From Candidatus Kuenenia stuttgartensis (lineage in GTDB: Bacteria > Planctomycetota > Planctomycetia > Gemmatales > Gemmataceae), in contig CAMCLK010000014.1 in assembly GCA_945875585.1 (NCBI GenBank), forward strand, positions 32,980 through 96,979: DNA of 64,000 nt. Reading direction: 5' to 3'. Position numbers and translations under genes: made by a program. Below are positions 8,745-17,258 of this stretch, one piece after another (within the stretch, counting starts at the first letter, position 1; the number at the start of each line of letters is the position of its first letter). The notes below the pieces were generated by a model, which searched no databases, was not told the origin of the DNA, and saw only the letters and a list, made by a program, of their open reading frames with translations.

Positions 8745-9245
8745 TCAGGGGCTCGAGATCGGCACTTCAAAACTGAAGGTCTCGAGTTTTTCAGGGTAAC
8801 CGGAAAAATCAAGTGTCACTATCAGCTCTGCCTTGCGGGCTTTCTCCGGTATGGGCACCTCGACCGAGGCTCCATACGGGTCGTCAAACCCTTTTCAGCA
8901 GTCATCTTTGAAAGGTTTTTCAAAGGGAACACCAACGGCAAGCCCTGAAGCATCGGTCCAGAGGACAACAATACTGGCCGAGGCGCGACCGGCACCCTCG
9001 GTGAATCTCAGCCACTGTTCAGGATCCAGTGAAGGACCTTGAACATGAAATTTCAGTCCAACAAAGCCATTTGCACCGGCAATCCAGTCGCCAATAGCAA
9101 AGACTTGCGGATCTAGGCGGTCGCCATCGCGGGGCAGAAGACCAACGGCAATCCCCTCCAACGCCTTAGGCTGGAAGTAGGGGATCGCCATGGTTGCCAA
9201 GCAAATAACGAGAACTCCAAGCAGCCACGCGGGCCGGTTCTTCAT
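8745..9245 (-). CDS. Small membrane-anchored protein with in-frame UGA; candidate selenoprotein
   Basis: Translation from 9245 gives a 116-residue protein ending in FKDDC, then a UGA at 8895-8897. The same frame goes on for 49 sense codons (KGFDDPYGASVEVPIP... to FEVPISSP) and stops at 8745, exactly against the argJ stop. The residues after the UGA look like real protein: alternating beta-type segments and no further stops. With UGA read as selenocysteine the product is 166 residues with a Cys116-Sec117 pair, one N-terminal membrane segment or signal anchor (AWLLGVLVICLATMAIPYF) and a beta-rich domain outside. A hairpin that fits a bacterial SECIS lies downstream of the UGA. GGAG precedes the ATG at 9245. 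It is 14 bases downstream of a DUF1559 gene in the same operon. The alternative is a recent Trp (TGG) to stop mutation or a sequencing error. I do not recognise the family. Confidence 0.6.
8849..8877 (-). promoter_or_regulatory. Possible bacterial SECIS hairpin
   Basis: On the minus strand GTATGG (8877-8872) pairs with CCATAC (8854-8849). A small internal loop (AG against TGC) separates this from an upper stem CCTC/GAGG closed by the tetraloop GGTC (8865-8862). The loop starts 30 bases after the UGA. Bacterial SECIS elements are described as hairpins shortly downstream of the UGA, with a guanine at the start of a small apical loop; the E. coli fdhF element also shows GGUC in its loop. A bulged U near the upper stem is also possible here. 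The hairpin lies in coding sequence, so chance cannot be excluded. Confidence 0.5.
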
Positions 9246-9259
9246 GAATAAGAACTCCA

Positions 9260-10249
9260 TCAAGGTGCTTGGGGATCGTCTGGCATGTCGCCTTCGTTGG
9301 GGCTGGCGATAAAGTACCAGTTCTTGTCGTTAATCGAAGAGTTGAGGCTGGCTACGCTACCATCACCCATCAAAATGTTGATGGTACCCGGCGTAAAGGA
9401 TTGCTCCTTGTAAGGGTGATTGTTGTCGATGGGTGGTGCGAATTGTGGCGCCTTGTGGCAGCGGAATTCCCAAGGCTTGGTGCCTGTCCATTCGGTTGGA
9501 ACAGGGTTGGGGTTGTTCACAAATAACGATCGGGCCCAATAGGGAGCGTTGTAAAGAGAGTTAGTAACAAGGGTTGGCGTGGCCAACTGGGTTGCCTGCC
9601 TAACCCATTGGTGCGTTGGTGTTGGAACCTGCCAGCCGTAAGCCCACAGCATCGCTCCAGACGTTGGGGTTCCTGACGGGCGTTTGCAAACCGCGTAATG
9701 CTCGGAAACCATCATGGTGTGTGAAGTGCCATCCATCATGGTGTTCATGAGTGGCATGGCCATATCGCCAAAAACCATCCAGTTGGCTGCATAGCTGGTC
9801 AGTCCCCACGTGGTGTTGCCATTGGTGGACCATGCTGGAATGGGTGAGCTGGCATGGGTGTTGTAGGTGGTAGCGGTCAGTTGAAATGTGCCCGTTCCCA
9901 ATGTGACATCGAGCGGAGCTTGCAGGGTTTTAATCACGGCGCTTTTGGCTGCATCTGGCCCTTGCTTGAACAAGGAATCTTGTTCAAGGTGCGGGAGAAT
10001 GCTGTACCAGAATGAACCACCTGTTGGCGTGGAATAGTTGCCGTACATGGGAGGCGCTTTGCCGAATGAATCGTTGGCGCTGTGAACGGCCAAACCGATC
10101 TGCTTGAGGTTGTTTTTCGATTGAATATTGGCGGCAGCGGCGCGCACTTTCTGCACGGCTGGAACCAACAGGCCAATCAGAATGGCAATGATGGCAATAA
10201 CAACAAGTAACTCAATGAGCGTGAACGCATTCCGGGCGGTTCGAACCAT
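9260..10249 (-). CDS. DUF1559 pseudopilin-like secreted protein
   Basis: About 329 residues. The N-terminus [20 protein letters not shown] is a type IV prepilin-like leader: a short basic stretch, a FTLIE processing motif and a hydrophobic helix, followed by [14 protein letters not shown]. The rest is the DUF1559 (SBP_bac_10) domain found in many copies in planctomycetes, ending in an [17 protein letters not shown] segment typical of the family. Role unknown; a pseudopilin or surface protein processed by a prepilin peptidase is the usual inference. The ATG at 10249 is preceded by GGAG. The candidate selenoprotein gene follows 14 bases downstream. Confidence 0.9.
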   Translation of the reverse strand: MVRTARNAFTLIELLVVIAIIAILIGLLVPAVQKVRAAAANIQSKNNLKQIGLAVHSANDSFGKAPPMYGNYSTPTGGSFWYSILPHLEQDSLFKQGPDAAKSAVIKTLQAPLDVTLGTGTFQLTATTYNTHASSPIPAWSTNGNTTWGLTSYAANWMVFGDMAMPLMNTMMDGTSHTMMVSEHYAVCKRPSGTPTSGAMLWAYGWQVPTPTHQWVRQATQLATPTLVTNSLYNAPYWARSLFVNNPNPVPTEWTGTKPWEFRCHKAPQFAPPIDNNHPYKEQSFTPGTINILMGDGSVASLNSSINDKNWYFIASPNEGDMPDDPQAP

Positions 10250-10456
10250 GATGGAACTCCAAAAGTAACGGAACTGATCTGGTGTGAATGCAGTTGTTGA
10301 CGCTTTCAATGCGCCACAGGCTGCGATTGTCTGTTTTCACATGCGGGGAGGTGGAAACGGGCACGCCGTTTCAGGAGATGACGGTTCAGGAAAATCCTGG
10401 AAAGTCGCGCCCGGGGCGACGGAGGGTGTTCGCGTTGGCGGGAGCCAGTCGCACTA

Positions 10457-11983
10457 TCAGATCCCCAGTTCCCTGCGTACCGTTTGGGCGCATACAGTCA
10501 ATATTTGCATCCGTCGCATGGCAGCTTCGCGGCTGGCCAGTGGGCAGGTTGCAAATGTCGCGAAACCACAATCGGGATTCAGCAAGATTCTGTGCGGACC
10601 AAACAATTGGGCAGCACGACAAATCCGCCCTAACAGCATAGGTACAGATTCAGGCTGGTCAAGCTTTTGATTTACCAGGCCGATTCCCAGACGCATCCAG
10701 CTGGGAAGACCAATTAGATCTTCCAATGCCCCCGCACGCGGCGTGGCCATCTCAAGAAAAAGGGTGCCAAACGGACTTTGCGACAAGGTTTCAAGAAGCG
10801 GCGTGTAAGGGCCCGACAAGGCGACTGACTCATCTGCCGACCAGTTGCCTCGGCAAACGTGCAGTGCCAGATGATCACGAGGCAGGCCCTCGGTGACCCG
10901 CCTCCAAAGGTCTAAGGCAAACGCCAGTTCTTGCGCAGGTTCCCGACGCTCGGACAGAGCGCCGCACATGAAACTTCGACGGGCAGCGGGCGCGCCATGC
11001 ACCACTTCCGTTAACACGGGTTCGTCGAGCTGAACGATCGCGGCGCCTTCGGCCAATAAATGTGTTATTTCATCGCGCAAGACGGTGCAGACATCATCCG
11101 CCAGTGTTTCACGGTCCTTGTAATGGCGTTCCAGAAGGCAGTCGAGCCACAGGGTGCGTGCCAGCAAATATGGACCGGGTAGAGCGATCTTCACTGGAAT
11201 TGCCGTCGATGCCCGGGCCGATCGCAAGTCGGGTACCACCAACTCGCGATCTCGCACCAATCGGCCAAGTGCCACCGGATGATGCGCGCCGGGCGGGACA
11301 TCGAGTGCTGACAATTCCCGGCGGAATTCCTCTGGATGTTCAACGTGCGCCGCCAAGTCTTCCAAAGGAATCAGCCGGCAAGCACCCAAACGCGATCCCA
11401 CAAAGCCGGCATAAGTGTCTCGTGACTGCTCGCCATCGGTCACAAGATCGACACCGCAAGCGATTTGATCGGCAACGGCTAAACGGGTGGCGTCGGCAGC
11501 GGCGGCGGCAAAGACACCCGGAGGCAAACGGTCTTCAAGATGGGCTGCCAGCAAATGAAGCATCCACGCCGGGCGCGGCCAGCTGCCGACTCCTGTCACT
11601 GCCAATGGTGGCAAATTCAGGGGCACTAGAGATCCACTGGGCACTGCAAGCCGGGGACCGGGTAATCGCGCGGCCACCGTGGAGCGCACCGCGCCGGAAT
11701 GACGCCTATCAGAATTAAACGCTCCTTTGCAAACTATATAACTGGCGGAATTAGGAGTTCCGGTACGGGAAACCAACATGTTCCCAGTCAGCCTCGACCA
11801 GGATGGTAAATCACCGGCAACCGATGGTTCTGTCGAACGGATTTCGAGAAGACCGCCGGCTTCGAGCGCGTTGAGATGCCGGCGGATTTCAAGTAATAGC
11901 CCATTTCCGCAATCCATGGAACCGCCATCAAATCCGGCATCGGGAAGATGGGGATGTGTTGAGGTCCAGGCGGGTTCGCTCAT
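10457..11983 (-). CDS. TusA-like domain fused to a MetE-core (cobalamin-independent methionine synthase-like) domain
   Basis: 508 residues. The first ~90 form a TusA/SirA-like domain (MDCGNGLLLEIRRHL, then LEIRSTEPSVAGDLPSW and RLTGNML) in which the usual CPxP sulfur-carrier motif is replaced by a Cys-Gly motif. From residue ~125 (VTGVGSWPRP) on is the C-terminal catalytic barrel of MetE. The zinc ligands are all there: His and Cys in LHVCRGNW, Glu in FLEMATPRAG and Cys in NPDCGFAT. The N-terminal MetE half is missing, so this is one of the short core methyltransferases. It is the last gene of a three-gene operon with a DsrE-like and a second TusA-like protein. Methyl donor and thiol acceptor are unknown; homocysteine methylation is possible but unproven. 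Confidence 0.78.
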   Translation of the reverse strand: MSEPAWTSTHPHLPDAGFDGGSMDCGNGLLLEIRRHLNALEAGGLLEIRSTEPSVAGDLPSWSRLTGNMLVSRTGTPNSASYIVCKGAFNSDRRHSGAVRSTVAARLPGPRLAVPSGSLVPLNLPPLAVTGVGSWPRPAWMLHLLAAHLEDRLPPGVFAAAAADATRLAVADQIACGVDLVTDGEQSRDTYAGFVGSRLGACRLIPLEDLAAHVEHPEEFRRELSALDVPPGAHHPVALGRLVRDRELVVPDLRSARASTAIPVKIALPGPYLLARTLWLDCLLERHYKDRETLADDVCTVLRDEITHLLAEGAAIVQLDEPVLTEVVHGAPAARRSFMCGALSERREPAQELAFALDLWRRVTEGLPRDHLALHVCRGNWSADESVALSGPYTPLLETLSQSPFGTLFLEMATPRAGALEDLIGLPSWMRLGIGLVNQKLDQPESVPMLLGRICRAAQLFGPHRILLNPDCGFATFATCPLASREAAMRRMQILTVCAQTVRRELGI

Positions 11984-12008
11984 GATGGTGCTGTTTCCGT
12001 TGATTTGA

Positions 12009-12371
12009 TCAGTAGGAAATCGAAGCCGCGCCTTCGGCCATGAATTCTACCAGCCGTGCGCCTCCCACAATCTGTGCTCCGGGAATAAGCGCAGACTCGT
12101 CGAGCCCGCGCTTTTTGAAGCAGGGCGAACAAACAAAAATCTGTCCGCCACCCGCGGCGAATTGTGCCAGAAGGTCGCTCAAAGCAGCGAATCCCGATTC
12201 GTGAATTCCGTTTGCTGCGCCCCGCTGAGAAAGCCTCACACCCTCAATGCTGAGAAACACAACCGTATCGCGGTCTGATCCAAGTGCCGCATTGGCCACG
12301 ACTAGCGCTACTGTCGCGCGATCGGTGTCGTCGCAACCGCGTGTCAGGGAAACAACAAATCGTTTGGACAT
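12009..12371 (-). CDS. DsrE-like small sulfur-relay protein
   Basis: 120 residues with a DsrE/DsrF/TusD-type fold: N-terminal strand RFVVSLTRGCDDTDRAT, a second strand TVVFLSIEGVRL, and a C-terminal half with FVCSPCFKKRGL, where one of the two cysteines should be the persulfide-carrying residue, then LIPGAQIVGGARLVEFM. Such proteins move sulfane sulfur between carriers, commonly to or from TusA. The ATG at 12371 is chosen because it begins the conserved fold; the longer upstream frame overlaps the previous gene and reads as noise. It sits 29 bases after the zinc-ribbon/TusA-like gene and 25 before the MetE-core fusion gene. Confidence 0.8.
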   Translation of the reverse strand: MSKRFVVSLTRGCDDTDRATVALVVANAALGSDRDTVVFLSIEGVRLSQRGAANGIHESGFAALSDLLAQFAAGGGQIFVCSPCFKKRGLDESALIPGAQIVGGARLVEFMAEGAASISY

Positions 12372-12400
12372 GAGTGGCGACTCCAATTGTGGAATGTGAA

Positions 12401-12991
12401 TCAATCTCCGGACCGTCGTTGTATGAGGTATTCGGGCGGGGTGCTGGCCACAAGCAGATGCCCCGTCAGCCGGCACCAAGCGGCTAGATCGACAGGCGCG
12501 GCTGGATCGGTTGCGCGCAAATGGAGTCGGGTGCCGGGGAGCATTCCGCGCAACTTTCCACGCAAAGGCAGTACGAGATCGCCACAGCCTAGGTCCGCGG
12601 CATCCCATTTTTCAGTGGCGGTATCCCATTCGGCAGTGGAAGCCGTTGTGGGTAAATCGATGGGGGGAGAGGCTTTGGGCGAGCTTGAATGTGTGCAGCC
12701 GGAGGAATCGATGGAGGCCCATGCGGCGGCATAACACGCCCTTCGGCAAATATAGGAATTAAGGCGGGAATCGAGTTCCTCAGGTTCGCATTGAGTCCGG
12801 CGCGCCATACAGGCGATGCAGCGTGTTGAATGAATGCCAATCAGCGCGCGTGATAGCAGTCGGTCGTGCCCACAGAGGGATGCCCCGCAGTCGGCACAGT
12901 TCCACGCGATGGTTTTAGACAACCATTCGAGCAAAATGCCGGCGTCTTCGGTGCCATCTTCGCTATCAGAGGTTTCAGGTGGTTGGATCAT
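12401..12991 (-). CDS. Zinc-ribbon protein with C-terminal TusA-like domain
   Basis: 196 residues. The N-terminal part carries paired cysteines (NCADCGASLCGHD and RCIACMA) that look like a zinc ribbon, then another Cys-rich stretch (YICRRACYAAAW). After a Ser/Pro-rich linker, residues ~130-196 form a TusA-like domain: LGCGDLVLPLRGKL, TRLHLRATDPAAPVDLAAW, CRLTGHLLVA. This domain is a clear paralogue of the one at the start of the MetE-core fusion two genes downstream, with the same Cys-Gly motif in place of CPxP. First gene of the sulfur operon. Role unknown; sulfur carrier is inferred. Confidence 0.7.
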   Translation of the reverse strand: MIQPPETSDSEDGTEDAGILLEWLSKTIAWNCADCGASLCGHDRLLSRALIGIHSTRCIACMARRTQCEPEELDSRLNSYICRRACYAAAWASIDSSGCTHSSSPKASPPIDLPTTASTAEWDTATEKWDAADLGCGDLVLPLRGKLRGMLPGTRLHLRATDPAAPVDLAAWCRLTGHLLVASTPPEYLIQRRSGD

Positions 12992-13072
12992 TGACTGGAT
13001 TTTACAATCCGTTGCCGCACAAGATAACCCATTGACCTTGGTTCTTCAGAGATCTTCCCAGGGAAACCCGTC

Positions 13073-13624
13073 ATGACTGCACCCAGACGAGCCGACAAAC
13101 GTCTCAGCCTTCAGGTGATTAATGCCGAAACGGCCCGGTATGAGTGTACCTACGGGCGTGGGTGTGAAGGTGTTTGCTGCCAGCAAGGCAGACCGCCAGT
13201 GGATCAGGAGCAGAGGGCACGTATCGAAAAACTCAAGCGCCGCTGGATGCCTCTACTCAGACCTGAGGCACGCGCGCTGATTGAGCGCGAAGGGTGGGTC
13301 AGTCGCCGGATCAAAGCTGGTGACCCGATGGTTCGTGTGACCAAAGGTTGGTGCGTTTTCTTCAACTCTGGCTGTGTGCTGCACACGCTGGGAGCGGAAG
13401 ATGGAAAAACCATGGAATATAAGCCGGAGGCGTGCGCACTTTTTCCGTTGGAAAAAGACAAGGATGGATCGTGGTACGTGAGGCAGCATGGCTACAAGGG
13501 AGAACTGTGGGATCTGTTCTGTTTGGCTGGAAAACCAGAGGCTCCGCCAGCAACAGAAGGCTTGGCGGCAGAGCTGGCATTGGCTGCAAAACTCGATCGG
13601 CGCGAGGCCAAGGGGAAGGTTTGA
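13073..13624 (+). CDS. DUF3109/YkgJ-like cysteine cluster protein
   Basis: 183 residues with the conserved cysteine pattern of this family: CTYGRGCEGVCCQQG near the N-terminus, GWCVFFNSGCVLH in the middle, KPEACALFPL and a late LFCLAG. The cysteines probably bind a metal or an iron-sulfur cluster. No function is established for the family. It begins 81 bases after the divergent sulfur operon and is followed by a probable promoter for the next gene. Confidence 0.75.
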   Translation: MTAPRRADKRLSLQVINAETARYECTYGRGCEGVCCQQGRPPVDQEQRARIEKLKRRWMPLLRPEARALIEREGWVSRRIKAGDPMVRVTKGWCVFFNSGCVLHTLGAEDGKTMEYKPEACALFPLEKDKDGSWYVRQHGYKGELWDLFCLAGKPEAPPATEGLAAELALAAKLDRREAKGKV

Positions 13625-13658
13625 GAATATTTCGGTGGAGGTCCATTCATAAAAATGC

Positions 13659-13686
13659 TTGACAATGTATGCCTCCTACCTAGCAT
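13659..13686 (+). promoter_or_regulatory. Possible sigma-70-type promoter for the STAS gene
   Basis: TTGACA at 13659 and TAGCAT at 13681, separated by 16 bases, lie about 70 bases before the STAS start at 13753. The -35 box is perfect and the -10 box matches at four of six positions. Confidence 0.35.
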
Positions 13687-13752
13687 CTAAGCAAGAGACT
13701 GATCACGATTTGTTGTTAGTAACACGTTTCTGTCTGCTACGGGAGATTTCAC

Positions 13753-14115
13753 ATGTCCGGCCAGCCTCGCAAGCGCTTGGAAGTGGAAGAGCTGGGCGAC
13801 ATCGCAGTCGTCAACTTCCTCGACAAGAAAATCCTGGATGAACAAAACATTCAGTTGATTGGTGAGCAGCTGTTTGCTCTCGTAGACAATGACAAGAAAA
13901 AGAAGATTGTGCTCGACTTCAGCAATGTCGATTACCTCTCTTCTGCTGCTCTGGGCAAAATTATTGCCCTGAACAACAAGGTTAAAAAAGAGGGCGGCAA
14001 GCTCGTTCTCTGCAAAATCAAGGAAGACATCAAGGAAGTCTTCACGATTACCCGTCTTGACAAACTGATCAAGATTGTTGATGACCAGCAGGCCGCTCTT
14101 CAGGCTGCAAGCTGA
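13753..14115 (+). CDS. STAS-domain anti-sigma factor antagonist
   Basis: 120 residues, the whole length being a STAS domain of the SpoIIAA/RsbV type. The signature LDFSNVDYLSSAALGKIIAL holds the serine that the partner kinase phosphorylates. In partner switching the unphosphorylated antagonist binds the anti-sigma kinase and frees a sigma factor or another client. The likely partner is the HATPase gene 90 bases downstream. gggag lies 7 bases before the ATG. Confidence 0.88.
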   Translation: MSGQPRKRLEVEELGDIAVVNFLDKKILDEQNIQLIGEQLFALVDNDKKKKIVLDFSNVDYLSSAALGKIIALNNKVKKEGGKLVLCKIKEDIKEVFTITRLDKLIKIVDDQQAALQAAS

Positions 14116-14205
14116 CCATTTTTTGTATGATTGCGGGACATCCTACCGCTTCTTATAGTTTGATGTGGCGATTTATTCCCGGAGTTCTACGGCGGCTTAA
14201 GCGTC

Positions 14206-14649
14206 ATGACCGATCCCGCCTCCGATACCACAGCCTTCGAAGCCGTGGAAGTCGTTATCCCCAGTGATCCTGCAGAAGCCCGGTCGGTTCAAGACCGTAT
14301 CGAGCTTTCTCTGGCTGCTTCGGATGCTTCCGAGCGCGATATTTTTTGTATTAAACTTGCCTTAGAAGAAGCACTTGTGAATGCCATTAAGCATGGCAAC
14401 CAGCTTGATCTCTCTAAATCAGTCAGCATCTCTTATCAGGTTCTCCGCCTTTCCTTTGAAATTCGTATCACCGATCAAGGCCCAGGGTTTGACCCAGACG
14501 ACCTGCCTGATCCAACGGCAATCGAAAACCTTGAACGACCATGTGGGCGAGGCGTTATGCTCATGCGCCACTACATGAGCGACGTCGAGTATTATCCTCC
14601 GGGCAATTCCTTGCGTATGCGCCGCGATTTCAAGCCCAAGCAAGCCTGA
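14206..14649 (+). CDS. RsbW/SpoIIAB-like serine kinase (anti-sigma regulatory factor)
   Basis: 147 residues forming a single HATPase_c_2 domain. The N box is EEALVNAIKHGN, the G1 box DQGPGFDPDDLPDP and the G2 region CGRGVMLMRHYMSDVEY. It should phosphorylate the STAS protein encoded just upstream and bind a sigma factor or other target when free. No sigma factor gene is adjacent, so the client is unknown. mutS starts 17 bases after its stop and may share the transcript. Confidence 0.88.
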   Translation: MTDPASDTTAFEAVEVVIPSDPAEARSVQDRIELSLAASDASERDIFCIKLALEEALVNAIKHGNQLDLSKSVSISYQVLRLSFEIRITDQGPGFDPDDLPDPTAIENLERPCGRGVMLMRHYMSDVEYYPPGNSLRMRRDFKPKQA

Positions 14650-14666
14650 GCCTTGCAACAATCACC

Positions 14667-17258
14667 ATGACTACGCCGATGATGCGGCAGTATCGGGAAG
14701 CCAAAGAGCGCCATCCCGGTATGGTTGTTCTTTTTCGCATGGGCGATTTTTACGAGCTGTTTGAAGACGACGCTCAAGCAATTGCTCCCATCCTCAACCT
14801 AACTCTTACCAGCCGCGATGGTGCCATGCCCATGGCGGGTTTTCCGCATGGCGCGCTGGAAGGGCATCTGCGCAAATTGCTGGTCGCCGGCAAACGTGTT
14901 GCTGTATGTGAGCAAGTCGAAGACGCTGCTCAGGCCAAAGGATTGGTGCGTCGGGAAGTTACCCGGGTAGTAACTCCCGGCACTCTGACAGAAGAAGATT
15001 TGCTGGATCCACGTCGTCCAAGCCTACTTGTGGCTTTGGTTCGGGGTTCCAAAGACGTCATGGGCATCGCCTGGGGCGATCTGGGTAGAGGGTTGATACT
15101 GGCCACCGATTTGAGCCGAGAGGCTGCCCGCGACCTTATTTCACGCCTTGAACCCGCAGAACTTATTCATTCCGATGCGCGAACTGACCGTGTCGAAGTG
15201 CTGGCACTTCTCGGCGACCAGCCTTGGCTGATGGCGCGGCCCGACTGGCATTTTGAGGAAAGTGAAGCGGCCCGTGTCCTGTGTACCCAGTTCGCCGCTG
15301 GTACCATGGCCGGGTTTGGTTTCGACGACCGTCAGCCTTGTTTACGCGCCGCCGGAGCTCTGGTTACCTATCTCCGCGAAACGGTTCGCACTGGGTTGCC
15401 CCATTTGGAACTGCGTCCGCATTCAGAAGAAAGTTTGCTCCGAATCGATGGAACCACTCGGCGCAGCCTTGAAATTGCGGGTAATCAGCGCGATGGTGGC
15501 CGCGAAGGGTCACTTTTGGCAGCCGTTGACCGAACGCGTACCGGAATGGGAGCGCGTTTACTGCGCGAGTGGTTGCTTGAACCGCAAGCGCGGGCCAGTG
15601 TTATCACCTCCCGACATGATGCTGTTGAGGCATTGCTTGCCGAAGATGCGACGCGCGGTGGAATTCGCGATCTTTTGGCCGATATTGGCGACTTGCAACG
15701 TGTTGTGGCGCGCGCGGCAACACTCCGTGCTTCACCCCGTGACTTGGCCCAGCTCAGCAAGGCTTTGATTCAGGTTCCGCTGATTCGTGCGGCAACAGCA
15801 GACCTAGGCAGGCACAGGGCCGCGCATTTGGCGGGGCTGGCGGATCGGGCCGATGCATGTCCGGAACTTTCCGATCTGTTAAGGCGAGCACTGGCAGAAA
15901 ACCCTTCGGCGGCAGTGGGTGAGGGGCATGTCATTCGGCCGGGGTTCGACCCGACTTTTGATGAGTGGCGAAAAGTACGGTTGGAAGGCACGTCGTGGTT
16001 GGCGGGTTATCAGGCGCAACAGATTGCGCAATCGGGAATCAACAGCCTGAAAGTCGGCTTCAATCAGGTCTTCGGGTACTACATCGAAATCACCCAGTCC
16101 AACCTGTCGCGTGTTCCCGCCGAATACCAACGCAAACAGACTTTGAAAAACGCTGAACGATTTATCACTCCCGAATTGCTGGCATTCCAAGAAAAAGCTC
16201 TGGGTGCTGATGAGGGTATTGCCCGTCGTGAACAGGAACTCTTTGGCCAACTGAAAGAGGCCGTAGCGCGTGAATCGGTGCGCTTAAGTGCCCTTGGTGA
16301 AGCATTGGGCGAACTAGATGTGCTGGCAGCTTTTGCCGAGCTGGCTAGGGATCGGAGTCACTGCCGGCCGGAAATTGTCGCACGTCATGCTGTACTGGAC
16401 ATTCTCGAGGGGAGGCATCCAGTCCTCGATGTGACGCTTCCTACAGGGACAGTCGTTCCCAATGATCTGATGCTGGGTGAGTCCAACGGAACCCTTCATC
16501 TGGTTGCTGGTCCCAATATGGGTGGCAAAAGCGTATTTATCCGGCAGGCAGCACTACTAACGGTGATGGCTCAGGCTGGGGCCTTTGTTCCGGCACGGGC
16601 CTTCCGGTGGGGGCTTGTTGATCGGCTTTTCGCGCGTGTGGGTGCGGGCGACAATCTGGCGCGTGCCCAAAGTACCTTCATGGTGGAAATGGTAGAAACC
16701 GCCACCATTCTGAATAATGCGACTGCCAACAGCTTGGTGATTCTCGACGAAATTGGTCGTGGAACAAGCACCTACGACGGTGTCAGCCTAGCTTGGGCTA
16801 TAGCTGAGGACTTGCACGACCGCATTCGCTGCCGCGCCCTGTTTGCCACACACTACCACGAGCTGGCGCAGCTGGCCGATCGTCTTTCCGGAGTACGCGC
16901 TTGCCGTGCTGAAGTTTTGGAAACGGATCGCGACATTACCCTTCTGCATCGTGTGGTGCCGGGAAGCAGTGACCGCAGCTATGGCATTCATGTGGCAGCC
17001 CGCGCTGGAGTGCCAGCCACTGTGTTAGAGCGGGCCCGTTTCCTTTTGGCAGAATTGGAGTCGCGTCATGCTCAGGCTCCTCCAGCAGAAGCTGGTGCCA
17101 TCATCAAGCGGCCGAAGCTGATTCAACCAAGCCTATTTGCGGGTTCACAGGATCCGGTGTTGGAAGAAATCAATTCCATCGACCTCTCATCGCTGGATGC
17201 GGAGTCTGCTCTGGCGTTAATCAGGCGTTGGCGCCGCGAGCTTGGTGCCACCAAGTAA
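14667..17258 (+). CDS. mutS: DNA mismatch repair protein MutS
   Basis: 863 residues, full length for MutS1. The mismatch-reading FRMGDFYELFEDD (the Phe-x-Glu wedge) is near the N-terminus. The ATPase has the Walker A AGPNMGGKSVFIRQ, the STFMVEM segment and the Walker B/D-loop region LVILDEIGRGTSTYDGVSLAW. It scans DNA for mispairs and recruits MutL. The ATG at 14667 is used because the next residues, TTPMMRQYREAK, are the conserved start; an upstream in-frame start at 14541 would run through the kinase gene. Confidence 0.97.
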   Translation: MTTPMMRQYREAKERHPGMVVLFRMGDFYELFEDDAQAIAPILNLTLTSRDGAMPMAGFPHGALEGHLRKLLVAGKRVAVCEQVEDAAQAKGLVRREVTRVVTPGTLTEEDLLDPRRPSLLVALVRGSKDVMGIAWGDLGRGLILATDLSREAARDLISRLEPAELIHSDARTDRVEVLALLGDQPWLMARPDWHFEESEAARVLCTQFAAGTMAGFGFDDRQPCLRAAGALVTYLRETVRTGLPHLELRPHSEESLLRIDGTTRRSLEIAGNQRDGGREGSLLAAVDRTRTGMGARLLREWLLEPQARASVITSRHDAVEALLAEDATRGGIRDLLADIGDLQRVVARAATLRASPRDLAQLSKALIQVPLIRAATADLGRHRAAHLAGLADRADACPELSDLLRRALAENPSAAVGEGHVIRPGFDPTFDEWRKVRLEGTSWLAGYQAQQIAQSGINSLKVGFNQVFGYYIEITQSNLSRVPAEYQRKQTLKNAERFITPELLAFQEKALGADEGIARREQELFGQLKEAVARESVRLSALGEALGELDVLAAFAELARDRSHCRPEIVARHAVLDILEGRHPVLDVTLPTGTVVPNDLMLGESNGTLHLVAGPNMGGKSVFIRQAALLTVMAQAGAFVPARAFRWGLVDRLFARVGAGDNLARAQSTFMVEMVETATILNNATANSLVILDEIGRGTSTYDGVSLAWAIAEDLHDRIRCRALFATHYHELAQLADRLSGVRACRAEVLETDRDITLLHRVVPGSSDRSYGIHVAARAGVPATVLERARFLLAELESRHAQAPPAEAGAIIKRPKLIQPSLFAGSQDPVLEEINSIDLSSLDAESALALIRRWRRELGATK

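Noticed and set aside
8745..8897. Frameshift as the cause of the early stop in the small membrane protein gene
   Set aside because: The downstream coding sequence is in the same frame as the upstream part, so only the UGA itself interrupts it.
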